A DNA stretch of 64,000 bases, from the NCBI GenBank assembly GCA_030653545.1, contig JAURZE010000038.1:62001-126000 (forward strand), read 5' to 3'. The position numbers and the translations under genes are program-made. Positions within the stretch are counted from its first letter, which is position 1. Each line of letters begins with the position of its first letter. The notes under the pieces were generated by a model that made no database searches, had not been told where the DNA came from, and worked only from the letters and a program-made list of their open reading frames with translations. This DNA comes from Nitrospira sp. GTDB taxonomy: Bacteria > Nitrospirota > Nitrospiria > Nitrospirales > Nitrospiraceae. This document shows, piece by piece, positions 11,101-17,922 of this stretch.

Positions 11101-14100
11101 TAGAGCATCACCAGCTCAAGCCCCTCGATCCCATTGACGACCAATAGCGTGAGATCAAGCTCGACGGCCACATCATCAAGCGGGACATGTCTGACCGACA
11201 ATCCCTCGAGATGCAACTCGCTGAGAGGATCGTCCTCCCATACGATCATGACATTGAACACATGCGGCGAGTCTGCGGCTCTTCGTCCCTTGAGCGCACC
11301 GATCACTCGTTCGAACGGAACATCTTGATGGTCATAGGCATCGCCTACGGTCTGGCGAGCGCGACGGAGGAGCTGCTCGCCGGTCTCGACATCGGAGAGG
11401 TCCATGCGCAAGGCCACGGTATTGGCGAAATACCCCACCACATCCTGCCAGTGCGATTGACGACGATTCGCCAATACCGTCCCAACGACGATATCGGTTG
11501 TCCGGGTGGCGCGTTGGAGCCAGGCGCACAACGCGGAATAGACCGCCATGAATTTGGTCGTGCCCTGCCGGCTGCAGAACGCTCCCAGGTCAGCCACCAT
11601 CGATTCGGGAAGCGCGCGGATTCTTGATCCTCCCTGGAACAACGGCACACGCGGGCGCGGGCGGTCAGCAGGCAGGTCCAGTACCGATGGCATGCGGTCC
11701 AACTGGCGCTGCCAGTATCCCAGCTGAGCGACGTATCGTTCACTCTCCAACTGGTTCCTCTGCCATTGGCTGAATTCAAGATACGATCGCGGCGAACGCG
11801 CGGGAATCATCGCCGGATCTTTCGGTCGCGACCTGTACTGTTGCGTAAGTTCCCGGCACAGCAACCGCAAGGACCACCCATCCGAGACAAGGCGATGAAC
11901 GGTTAGGATGCAGAGGTGCTCCCCATCTTCTATCTCAAGAAGAAATGTCCTGAGCAAGGGTGGGCACCCCAAATCAAATGGAACAAGGACTTCTTCCCGA
12001 ATCCTCCGGCGGATTTCTGCGTCACGGTTTGAAGGAGAGAGATCGCGCAAGGAGGCCCGGGTGACCTTCGCGGCGGCTTTGGTCGAAGTCGCCTGATAGG
12101 GAAGCTCCCCAACTGAGGCAAACCCCATCCTCAATATGTCATGCCGCTGTACAAGCTCCTGGATGCTGGCATCGAAGGCCGGAAGATCTAACGGTCCGGA
12201 CAGCCTCATCCCGATGGAAATATGATTCAACGCGCTGCCAGGCTGTACTTGCTCCAAAAACCATAACCGCTCTTGACTGCAGGAAAGCGGAGACCGACCC
12301 ACTTCCCCGTCCTCTGCCTGCAGGCCTCTCCCCTCAGATTCCGGCCCGCCGGCCTGGCCACGCAAGCTCCGCTCTGGTCCGAAAGCTGGCTCCGAGAGCG
12401 CCGTCTGAAGATAGGCCGCGAGATCCCGCACCGTCCCCTGGCCAAATAACTGGCCGAATGAAAGTTCAACCCCGCACTCCTGTTCAAGTCGATTCTTGAC
12501 CAGGCTGGTACCGAGGGAGTCTAACCCAATATTGACCAAGGGCATTCCCGCTTCAATTTTGGAGACGGGGAGCCCTGACTGTTCTGCGAATACACGCTGC
12601 ACATAACTTTCAAGCCCTTCGCCGCGCTTCAACAGGTCGTGAACCTTTCGAGAGCCTTCAGCGATCGACCCCGAACTAGTCACGGCCGCTTCAGCCGGGA
12701 GCATCAGTGTGGAAAGCACGGCCAGCGACTGTTCCAGATATGCTTTTCGACAGGCTTGTCGTTGCACTTTTCCGCTTGAAGTCTTGGGAATCACCCCATG
12801 CCGCGCCAGGACAACCCCCCACACCGGCACTTCAAACCGTTCTGCCAGAGTGACGCGAACGGCCGTCGCCACCTCTTCAGCCCGCAGCTCCTGTTGGCGA
12901 TCGACTTCAAGCACAATAATCAAACGCTCGACCTCGTCCACTTCGACTGAGAAAGCCACGCATCCACCGCTCCGTGCCATGGGGTGGCAGACTTCAACGG
13001 CTGCTTCCAAGTCTTGAGGATAGATATTCCTCCCGTTCAGAATGATCAGATCTTTGAGACGACCGGTAATGACGACCTGTCCTTCACTGAAGAACCCCAA
13101 GTCTCCCGTACGGAGAAAATGTTCCTCGGGCCGACCGGAAACCTGAGCGTTGAATACCTCGATGGTCGCCTCAGCCCTCCGCCAATACCCTAAGGCCACG
13201 CTAGGACTGGACACCCAGATCTCTCCGACTTGGCCGGCGGCACATTCGAGGCCACTACCCGGTTCGACGATGATGACCTGCGAACCTGGAAGCGGACGAC
13301 CACACCCCACAAGCTCGCGTACACCCACATCATCCGGCCTTCGGACTTCGACCCGATGTGATTCAAGCGCAGCCGAATCCACCGTGATCATATGGGGTGC
13401 TTCAGCCCGCGCGGTGCTGGACACCACCAGGGTGGCCTCAGCCAACCCATACGCCGGCATGAATGCATTCCCCTTGAATCCGTGGGGGGCAAACACTTGG
13501 GTGAACGTATTGATGGTCCGGTGATGAATAGGCTCGGCTCCACAACTGGCCACCGCCCAGCGCGCAAGATCACCGGACCAGCCCGGTTGTTTTTGAAAAG
13601 CCTTCACACAAGCATCGTAGGCAAAGCTCGGAGCGCCGCTATGCGTGATATCCCACCGGTCGATGGCTTCAAGCCAGCGGAGTGGCCGCCGAAGAAATGT
13701 AAGCGGTGATAAGAGGAACGCCGGAATGCCCCCATATAAGGGTGCAAGAATCCCGTGCACCAATCCATAGTCGTGAAAATACGGGAGCCAGCACAACGAG
13801 CGGCTCTCCGCATTGACTCCTGCTGTCTGATGAATAGCTTCACATTGAGCCAGGACGTTGCGGTGACTGACCATCACACCACGTGGTGTCGCCGTTGAAC
13901 CTGACGTATATTGCAAATAGGCGAGATCCGAGATCGGCGAACGGTGTTCCAGGCTCGGCCACCCCTCACCCGTCGGTTGATCAGTGGCGAGCCATTGGAC
14001 CTGGCGATCCGGTGCCACGAGGGATTGCTCCGCACACAGGGTCTGGATGCCAGCCGTCGTCAGAACGAGCGCGGCTTGCGCATCATCCAGGATGGCCTGT

Positions 14101-14429
14101 AGGCGCGAGAGGCTGTGCTTGCGCCTGATGGGATCCGGCGCGGGAGCTGGAACGGGAACGAGGCCGGCTTGGATACAAGCCCAGAAGGCCACGACCACTT
14201 CGAGCCCAGGGGGATAAATGAGGAGCGCGCGAGTACCCGGCTCAGCGCGCGCCCCCAGAGCCATTGCAAGCACGTTCACTTCACCTGCAAGTTCAGCCCA
14301 GGTAAGTTGACGGTCTATCGCAACAGTATCTTTGAGATAGGCATAGGCCAACCCGCCGCCGGCCTGCTCACAGCGGTAGGCAAATAATTCGACCAGGGTG
14401 CGGATTGAACTAGGTACTGATTCGCTCAT
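5121..14429 (-). CDS. lipopeptide-type NRPS: FAAL-PCP-C-A-PCP-C-A-PCP-TE
   Basis: This giant synthetase of about 3,102 residues is numbered from the ATG at 14429. An in-frame TTG at 14474 would add 15 residues, and neither start has a good ribosome binding site. Approximate domains: fatty-acyl-AMP ligase 1-585 (YTSGSTATPRGVMVSHRN, APSFAYD); carrier 1 with Ser638; condensation 1 at 715-1140; adenylation 1 at 1170-1660; carrier 2 with Ser1714; condensation 2 at 1780-2210; adenylation 2 at 2230-2720; carrier 3 with Ser2771; thioesterase 2825-3085. Read by eye, specificity residues give about DGTLVAEVW for A1 (closest to a Tyr code I remember) and DILQLGMIW for A2 (a Gly code). The expected product is an N-acyl dipeptide. 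Oddities: condensation 1 reads HRLVSDG (H845, R846) instead of HHxxxDG; condensation 2 reads HHIVGDQ; the thioesterase nucleophile motif is GVCTG, with Cys2901 in place of Ser. Exporter and phosphopantetheinyl transferase genes follow in the operon. Confidence 0.92.
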   Translation of the reverse strand: MSESVPSSIRTLVELFAYRCEQAGGGLAYAYLKDTVAIDRQLTWAELAGEVNVLAMALGARAEPGTRALLIYPPGLEVVVAFWACIQAGLVPVPAPAPDPIRRKHSLSRLQAILDDAQAALVLTTAGIQTLCAEQSLVAPDRQVQWLATDQPTGEGWPSLEHRSPISDLAYLQYTSGSTATPRGVMVSHRNVLAQCEAIHQTAGVNAESRSLCWLPYFHDYGLVHGILAPLYGGIPAFLLSPLTFLRRPLRWLEAIDRWDITHSGAPSFAYDACVKAFQKQPGWSGDLARWAVASCGAEPIHHRTINTFTQVFAPHGFKGNAFMPAYGLAEATLVVSSTARAEAPHMITVDSAALESHRVEVRRPDDVGVRELVGCGRPLPGSQVIIVEPGSGLECAAGQVGEIWVSSPSVALGYWRRAEATIEVFNAQVSGRPEEHFLRTGDLGFFSEGQVVITGRLKDLIILNGRNIYPQDLEAAVEVCHPMARSGGCVAFSVEVDEVERLIIVLEVDRQQELRAEEVATAVRVTLAERFEVPVWGVVLARHGVIPKTSSGKVQRQACRKAYLEQSLAVLSTLMLPAEAAVTSSGSIAEGSRKVHDLLKRGEGLESYVQRVFAEQSGLPVSKIEAGMPLVNIGLDSLGTSLVKNRLEQECGVELSFGQLFGQGTVRDLAAYLQTALSEPAFGPERSLRGQAGGPESEGRGLQAEDGEVGRSPLSCSQERLWFLEQVQPGSALNHISIGMRLSGPLDLPAFDASIQELVQRHDILRMGFASVGELPYQATSTKAAAKVTRASLRDLSPSNRDAEIRRRIREEVLVPFDLGCPPLLRTFLLEIEDGEHLCILTVHRLVSDGWSLRLLCRELTQQYRSRPKDPAMIPARSPRSYLEFSQWQRNQLESERYVAQLGYWQRQLDRMPSVLDLPADRPRPRVPLFQGGSRIRALPESMVADLGAFCSRQGTTKFMAVYSALCAWLQRATRTTDIVVGTVLANRRQSHWQDVVGYFANTVALRMDLSDVETGEQLLRRARQTVGDAYDHQDVPFERVIGALKGRRAADSPHVFNVMIVWEDDPLSELHLEGLSVRHVPLDDVAVELDLTLLVVNGIEGLELVMLYDRALFDGGTVDRMLAQIEMILSGLIANPASRLLDLPLLTQDERRQLLVEWNRTTVDVQQATSILPMIEARIKQDPERTAVVCGEDRLSYRELVVRVDQLASAVYAVTGGRNVRVGLCVDRSVSSLIGILGILKAGAAYVPLDASAPEQRQRLILEDAGVALLVTQQHLRATLPYGGGPVIELESLAGEAQRHEAHVAWPQLGIDHAAYVIYTSGSTGRPKGVEITHGALLHSLLARLQYYKDPVECCLLTFPIAFDGSVTSMFWTLLHAGTLVIPTEDNYRDPVQIGALISRHQVSHIVLVPSLYEAMLRDVAAAALQSLRVVVSAGESLPVLLVRRHYERLQEAALYNEYGPTEATVWSTVYKTTGTELGGRIPIGTPIAGAAIYLLDEGLSPIPVGVVGEIVIGGASLARGYLNLPELTSAKFLSNPFVPGTRFYKTGDLGLMRQDGNLEYVGRADSQVKVRGYRIELGDIESALSGLPGVRAAAVVVREDMTTGPSLIAFVMSDQVPGSTSPYLHELLKRTLPSYMVPAAVCVVDAIPYLPNGKVDRLALQQHTLGENRSDTASVRARDPIEQGLLEIWREVLGEQTIDIHRNFFAMGGHSLLATQVISRIREVFRVELPLRSMFESPTIAGVAELIRVEQHRGNAPSPLPPIVPVSRDGSLPLSFSQQRMWFVQQLAPEATAYNLLFVSRHKGGMSVPVIRQVVNLLSQRHEAFRTTFAMTGAGLEQRIASWESPHLVEIDLRRIPADQREGEARRIAEQEGARPFDLEKGPLARISLITLDQEDHLIVLNLHHIVGDQWSFGILGRDFAAYYNALCQGQPLPEMTLPIQYADYAVWQRRCMTEAVLAAQEQYWTKTLEHLPILHLPTDFPRPAVQTFEGGLCAVDIPDSVIQRLKQFSAEQHVTPFMTMLACFQLLLSRYTGQVDLAVGCPIANRTHMLMEQLIGTFVNTLALRVDVSGNPSFEGFLERVKNAALGAFANQDYPFDKLVESLQIERDASMAPLVQVLFNMANAPIGDIQLYGLEWEPFEVEPGSAQFDLSLSIELEVAKKAYFTFNSALFVRETIERFAGHYLALIESAMSNPQARVSELKMLGETERSRILYEWNRTTAEYPHTDCLPEHIEIQAEDHPEAVAVSMDKRVLTYRQLNGKANQLARALRAIGVSSGVAVGVCLERSVDMVPVLLAVMKAGGCYVPLDPDYPRDRVRFMVEDSGAPLVITTSPLADRFSGQSCRTWCLDREGHVFSPDDEHNLPSSASADDLAYILYTSGSTGQPKGVEIRHRSLMNFLWSMKRQPGCTRGDIILSVTTLSFDIAGLELYLPLLVGGRVEIVSRAVATDGHKLRDTLERVQPTIMQATPATWRLLLEAGWTGSPSLTALCGGEALPQDLAIALRDRTKALWNMYGPTETTIWSTVERISSDIPEITIGRPIANTDVYVLDPYLQPVPVGVAGEIYIGGDGVARGYHGRTDLTADRFIPHPFSLHPAARLYRTGDLGRYRTDGKIVHLGRIDHQVKIRGFRIELGEIEAILSRHTKIKQAVVTARDDQHGLKQLAAYLVLQDGQDAGAEELRSFLRAVLPEYMVPSFFVFLDAFPLTANKKIDVRALPPPEMTSHTAGQPYVGPRNGMEVQLTALWQQVLGMQDIGIHDNFFDLGGHSLKAAQLFYQLELVFGKQLPLATLFQAPTIAELASVLTKASWVPPWQSLVAIQPSGTGVPLFMVPGVGGNVLVFAKLARLLGTDQPLYGLQARGLDGKETPFISVSEMAAHYVQEVRRMHPDGPYLIGGVCTGGLIGYEMARQLTALGCQVTLFMMDTWHPDSYSRYKHRLVAKAFMSMIVLGKVVGDIRGISRLPMNEWWVTLTRKTQVALSLFSQSLTDHIQDRDFQVQRLTEATLLAVARYHVVPTSAEVVNVVASNRHVEDVIPDTRHRWQELGAGSSCTVHIPAEDSGRLFVSPFVEELAGHLQNYLQTSPERAAGIGTPARNNQSA

Positions 14430-14801
14430 GCAGGCAAATAGAACAGCAGGAAACAATGAATCCGAATGACTCAATAATGGACAGATCCTATGCCGGATCA
14501 GAAGAATTTTCTACCGCTACGGAAGGATAATACGGACCGCTGCATTCCAGAAGAGATTTCCTGTTCTGCGCACAAAACAGGCCCAGGAGACTTCACGCAA
14601 CGTCATGATTCAGTGGAACAATTCATCCTACTTGGAGATTCCCAAGGCACCGTGATTCTTACCCCAATGATTTCGTGGTTAGATCGTCCACGATGAGAGA
14701 AAACTCATTGAAATATCATGCCTCTCACTGTAAGCTCCCCCCATAGCTTGATCGGTCAGGGGCGCGCGTCTTTCGGTGCCTCCCAATTCAGCACGTTGCC
14801 A
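14430..14801. other. intergenic region upstream of the NRPS operon
   Basis: About 370 bases between the synthetase start and tRNA-Ser. It should hold the promoter of the minus-strand operon. I see one striking dyad (14560-14581) and a weaker one at about 14673-14693 (TCGTGG/CCACGA arms), but no clear -35/-10 pair. A 68-codon plus-strand frame at 14490-14696 lacks supporting features. Confidence 0.5.
14560..14581. promoter_or_regulatory. perfect 22-bp dyad, possible operator of the NRPS operon
   Basis: CCTGTT and AACAGG form perfect 6-base arms around a 10-base spacer, about 130 bases upstream of the synthetase ATG. The form suggests a dimeric regulator site. The spacing is not that of the E. 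coli LexA box (CTGT-N8-ACAG; here N12), and it is 2 bases longer than a lux box. No regulator gene is adjacent. Confidence 0.4.
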
Positions 14802-14891
14802 GGAGAGGTGCCAGAGTGGCCGAATGGACTCGCCTCGAAAGCGGGCGTCCTCGCAAGGGGACCGTGGGTTCAAATCCCACCCTCTCCGCCA
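14802..14891 (+). tRNA. tRNA-Ser (anticodon CGA)
   Basis: A 90-base class II tRNA. The acceptor stem GGAGAGG pairs perfectly with CCTCTCC at 14881-14887, followed by discriminator G and an encoded CCA. The D-arm starts GCCAGAGTGGCCGAATGG, the anticodon stem-loop holds CGA at about 14835-14837, and the T-loop has GGTTCAAATCC. There is a long variable arm (GCGTCCTCGCAAGGGGAC), as expected for serine. It reads UCG codons. Confidence 0.95.
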
Positions 14892-14960
14892 AACCGCACT
14901 TCGTGCGACCCGCCCGCTCGATATCGTCTTAGCGCTATTGACGCGGGCGGATAAACACCT

Positions 14961-16484
14961 TCATATTTTCTTCACCTTCTCTCCCAAGACCCTCCGCAAT
15001 TCGACCATCGCGAGCGTGTCGCGCTTGCAGTAGGCTAACAGTGCTTCCTGAATCCTGGCCCGCTCGATCCAGTCGCTCTCGACAAACACCATCTTGTAGT
15101 ACTCCGATGCCGCCTGCCCGCCTTCACGAATGTTGAGATCGTCATAGCGCAACGAAGGCACCAGTGTCGGCAGCACCTCCTTCAGCGAGTACGATCCGCC
15201 GAACTCCGGATGGTAGTAATGCTCTTTGACAATCGGGTGCAGATCCCAAATCCGTTTCACCAACGCCTTGAGCGCTGTTCGTAGTTCAGGGAGAAACTCC
15301 GCCAGGTGCTCGATCACAGATTTCTCATACGGGGAATAGACACAAATACTCCCCGTGCCTCCCAGGGAATCCAGAAGGGATTCGGCCAATGACTTCCGGG
15401 GATCAGTCCCTTCTGCGTGGAGGAATTCGTGATGCACGAGTTCGCCGGAAGCCTGCTCGATATGATTCGACCATTGCACCGGCAGCGCTTGATAGGGGCG
15501 CGTGCCGGCAAAGCGAGGCACGGCCAGCATGACGGTCTCAAAATCCAGGTGATGGACGGGAAACCGCACGGTCTTGAGCGCGGCTTCCAGCTTCTCGGAC
15601 ACCCACTCCACGTTGTCTTTGACCTTGCGCTGAACGGCCGAAAGCTTCGTGCCATCCGGAATCTCATCGATGGTCACGATGCCCTGCTCGGCGAGTTGAC
15701 TGGTGATCTGCTTGGCGCCAGGCAGGTGAAAGATCCACCGTGCAGGCTTCTGACTCGTGCAATGAGCCCAGAAGGGACATTCATACGGGGCAAAACAATG
15801 GCGATCCGGTTCAATCACAGGGATGGCCGGTGACAGTAACATGGTCTTCATCGCGGCTATCCGCTCCGGCACAGTCACTTGCCGCTCCAAGACAATTGAG
15901 GAGAGTTCATCGATCGCGAACAGCTCGTTCAACTCGACCTCGCCGCCGGCATAGGTATAGGCGGTATTGATGCGCATAAGATGACAGCTGACGATGTTGA
16001 GGCCTGCCCCCACGAGCACGTGGCGCTGCAGCGCCAGATCGTCCAGGTGCACATCCTTCACCTTGGTGGATGACTTGACCTCGATCAATCGCCACCCCGC
16101 CAAAGCTTCGTCTTCGCCTCGTACCCGCTCCAGAATATCCACGCGAACGAGTACGCCATCGGCCATGATCGCTGCTTCATAAATCGCCGGGACAGACTCA
16201 TCCGCCATCAGCGCGGAGGTTTGGGTGAGCGCCGCCTCGGTCTGTCGATACCCGGCTGTTACGAGACGGCCGCCGGGGAACCGGCGGCGCGCCAGCTCAC
16301 CGACTTCCGTCCCCATATCCAGGATCGCCTGCGTCCCCGCGTCAGGCGGAGTTGCAAGATAGGGCCGATGGATATCGAGATACAGGCGCTTATGACATTG
16401 GAGGCCGGAGATATATTTGGATTTCGATAAGCGCGGCGTTTTCTGCACGCCGTCTTGCGGAAGATCTGTGGCTTGTTCAGTCAT
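14961..16484 (-). CDS. DUF2779-family protein with Cas4/RecB-like nuclease and RNase H-like parts
   Basis: A 507-residue protein of the DUF2779 family. The N-terminal half resembles PD-(D/E)xK nucleases: a KSKYISGLQCHKRLYLD start with a Cys, then VRVDILERV, the WRLIEVKSST core (about residues 131-140) and a downstream cysteine group in HCFAPYECPFWAHC (about 225-238). The first Cys with the later three could bind an iron-sulfur cluster, as in Cas4/AddB. The C-terminal half starts HHLDFETVML (about 315-324), an acidic DxE motif as in DEDD-type exonucleases, with further acidic residues in YSPYEKSVIEHL and CKRDTLAMVELRRVL. Biological substrates are not known. It lies next to tRNA-Ser, on the opposite strand. 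Confidence 0.75.
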   Translation of the reverse strand: MTEQATDLPQDGVQKTPRLSKSKYISGLQCHKRLYLDIHRPYLATPPDAGTQAILDMGTEVGELARRRFPGGRLVTAGYRQTEAALTQTSALMADESVPAIYEAAIMADGVLVRVDILERVRGEDEALAGWRLIEVKSSTKVKDVHLDDLALQRHVLVGAGLNIVSCHLMRINTAYTYAGGEVELNELFAIDELSSIVLERQVTVPERIAAMKTMLLSPAIPVIEPDRHCFAPYECPFWAHCTSQKPARWIFHLPGAKQITSQLAEQGIVTIDEIPDGTKLSAVQRKVKDNVEWVSEKLEAALKTVRFPVHHLDFETVMLAVPRFAGTRPYQALPVQWSNHIEQASGELVHHEFLHAEGTDPRKSLAESLLDSLGGTGSICVYSPYEKSVIEHLAEFLPELRTALKALVKRIWDLHPIVKEHYYHPEFGGSYSLKEVLPTLVPSLRYDDLNIREGGQAASEYYKMVFVESDWIERARIQEALLAYCKRDTLAMVELRRVLGEKVKKI

Positions 16485-16555
16485 CGTGTGACCCTAACGA
16501 ACGATGACGTATTTGTCTAGCTGGACATCGCCTCAGTTCTGTAGGATAGGCGCCC

Positions 16556-17896
16556 ATGGGTTCCCGCATCGCCGACATCCGCAAATCTGTGCTCACCCTG
16601 GCCCTGCCGGTCACTGTCAGTAGTCTCCTTCAACGAACCGAAGGAATCGTCGCGGTCTTTCTGGTAGGGGGACTCGGTGCGACGCCCATTGCCGCCGTCG
16701 GATTGGGGCAACTCCTGGCGTTCATCGCCACGACGCTGGTCTCAGGCCTCTCGGTAGGCTCCAACGTGATCATTGCCCAGCTGTGGGGAGCCAGACGACA
16801 TCGGGACGCCGGAGAAGCCGCCCGCCACTTTCTCGGGATTTCCATTGCAGTCTCACTCGCGCTGGCGGCACTGGGGATGACGCTGAACCGGTTCGCGATG
16901 GAGGGGCTGGGAGCTGAATCCGGCGTCATTGCGCTGGCGATTCCCTACTCCACGATCATCTTTCTGGTGATCCCCTTCACCGTGCTGCTTCAGGTATTGT
17001 CCTCAATCCTACAGGGCACCGGCGACACTCGCACGCCAATGTATGCCATGATCCTGGTCAATCTGCTGCACATCGGTATCGCCTACCCTCTCGTCTACGG
17101 ATACTGGGGCCTGCCCGCACTCGGCGTCAAAGGAGCCGCGATTGCCGTGGGAATCGCCGAAGCCATCGGCGTTGCCTTCCTCTGGTGGCGCAGTCGCCCT
17201 GTTTTGAAATCGTCCGCACACCTCCGACTCGATCTCATCCGAACCATGTGGCATGTCGGCGCACCGGTTTCTGGCGAACGGATCGTGCAGCAAGCGGGCA
17301 TCCTCATCTATACGAAACTGGTGCTGCTGTACGGCACCGTGTCCTATGCCGCCCATCAGGTGGGCCTCTCGATCGAGTCGCTGTCGTTTTTGCCGGGCTA
17401 TGGATTTGCCATCGCCGCCGCCACCATGGTCGGCCAGAGCATCGGAGCCGGGAAATACACCAGAGCGAAACTGGAAAACTGGGAAGCCAATCGCCTGGCC
17501 ATCGTCATCATGGCCAGCATGGGCGTCGTATTCTTCTTCTTTCCCTATCTGCTCCTGCGCGCCTTCACCACCGACGAAGCAGTCATCGAACTCGGTACGG
17601 TGTTCCTGAAGATCGTCGCCCTTCTACAGATCCCCCTCGCGCTCACGATGGTCATCGCCGGGTCGCTGCGCGGCGCCGGAGACACCCGATTCATCATGGG
17701 CGCAACAATGGTGGGCATGTGGGGCGTGCGTGTCCCGATGGCATTGATCATCGCCCTCTGGCTCCATCTCTCGGTGTTCTATGTCTGGCTGGCGATGATC
17801 GCGGACTGGACCGTGAGAATGGCGTTACTGCTCTGGCGTTACCGATCGGAGCGGTGGAAAGCGATTCGGGTCATCAAGACAGCGCGCATAGCATGA
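16556..17896 (+). CDS. MATE-family multidrug/cation efflux transporter
   Basis: This 446-residue inner-membrane protein has about twelve hydrophobic segments. MATE hallmarks are visible in both halves: ADIRKSVLTLALPVTVSSLL at the start, SILQGTGDTRTPM near residue 155, and the repeat SLRGAGDTRFIMG near 370. It probably exports organic cations using a Na+ or H+ gradient; the substrate cannot be deduced. It stands alone, divergent from the DUF2779 gene with a 71-base gap and convergent with the following reductase gene. Confidence 0.88.
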   Translation: MGSRIADIRKSVLTLALPVTVSSLLQRTEGIVAVFLVGGLGATPIAAVGLGQLLAFIATTLVSGLSVGSNVIIAQLWGARRHRDAGEAARHFLGISIAVSLALAALGMTLNRFAMEGLGAESGVIALAIPYSTIIFLVIPFTVLLQVLSSILQGTGDTRTPMYAMILVNLLHIGIAYPLVYGYWGLPALGVKGAAIAVGIAEAIGVAFLWWRSRPVLKSSAHLRLDLIRTMWHVGAPVSGERIVQQAGILIYTKLVLLYGTVSYAAHQVGLSIESLSFLPGYGFAIAAATMVGQSIGAGKYTRAKLENWEANRLAIVIMASMGVVFFFFPYLLLRAFTTDEAVIELGTVFLKIVALLQIPLALTMVIAGSLRGAGDTRFIMGATMVGMWGVRVPMALIIALWLHLSVFYVWLAMIADWTVRMALLLWRYRSERWKAIRVIKTARIA

Positions 17897-17922
17897 GCTG
17901 ACACACTCTCAGATTCCCCGCT

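Noticed and set aside
14490-14696. 68-codon plus-strand frame upstream of the NRPS operon
   Set aside because: No supporting ribosome binding site or domain, and it covers the likely promoter region.
14679-14873. Minus-strand frame across the tRNA gene
   Set aside because: It overlaps most of tRNA-Ser on the opposite strand; a chance frame.
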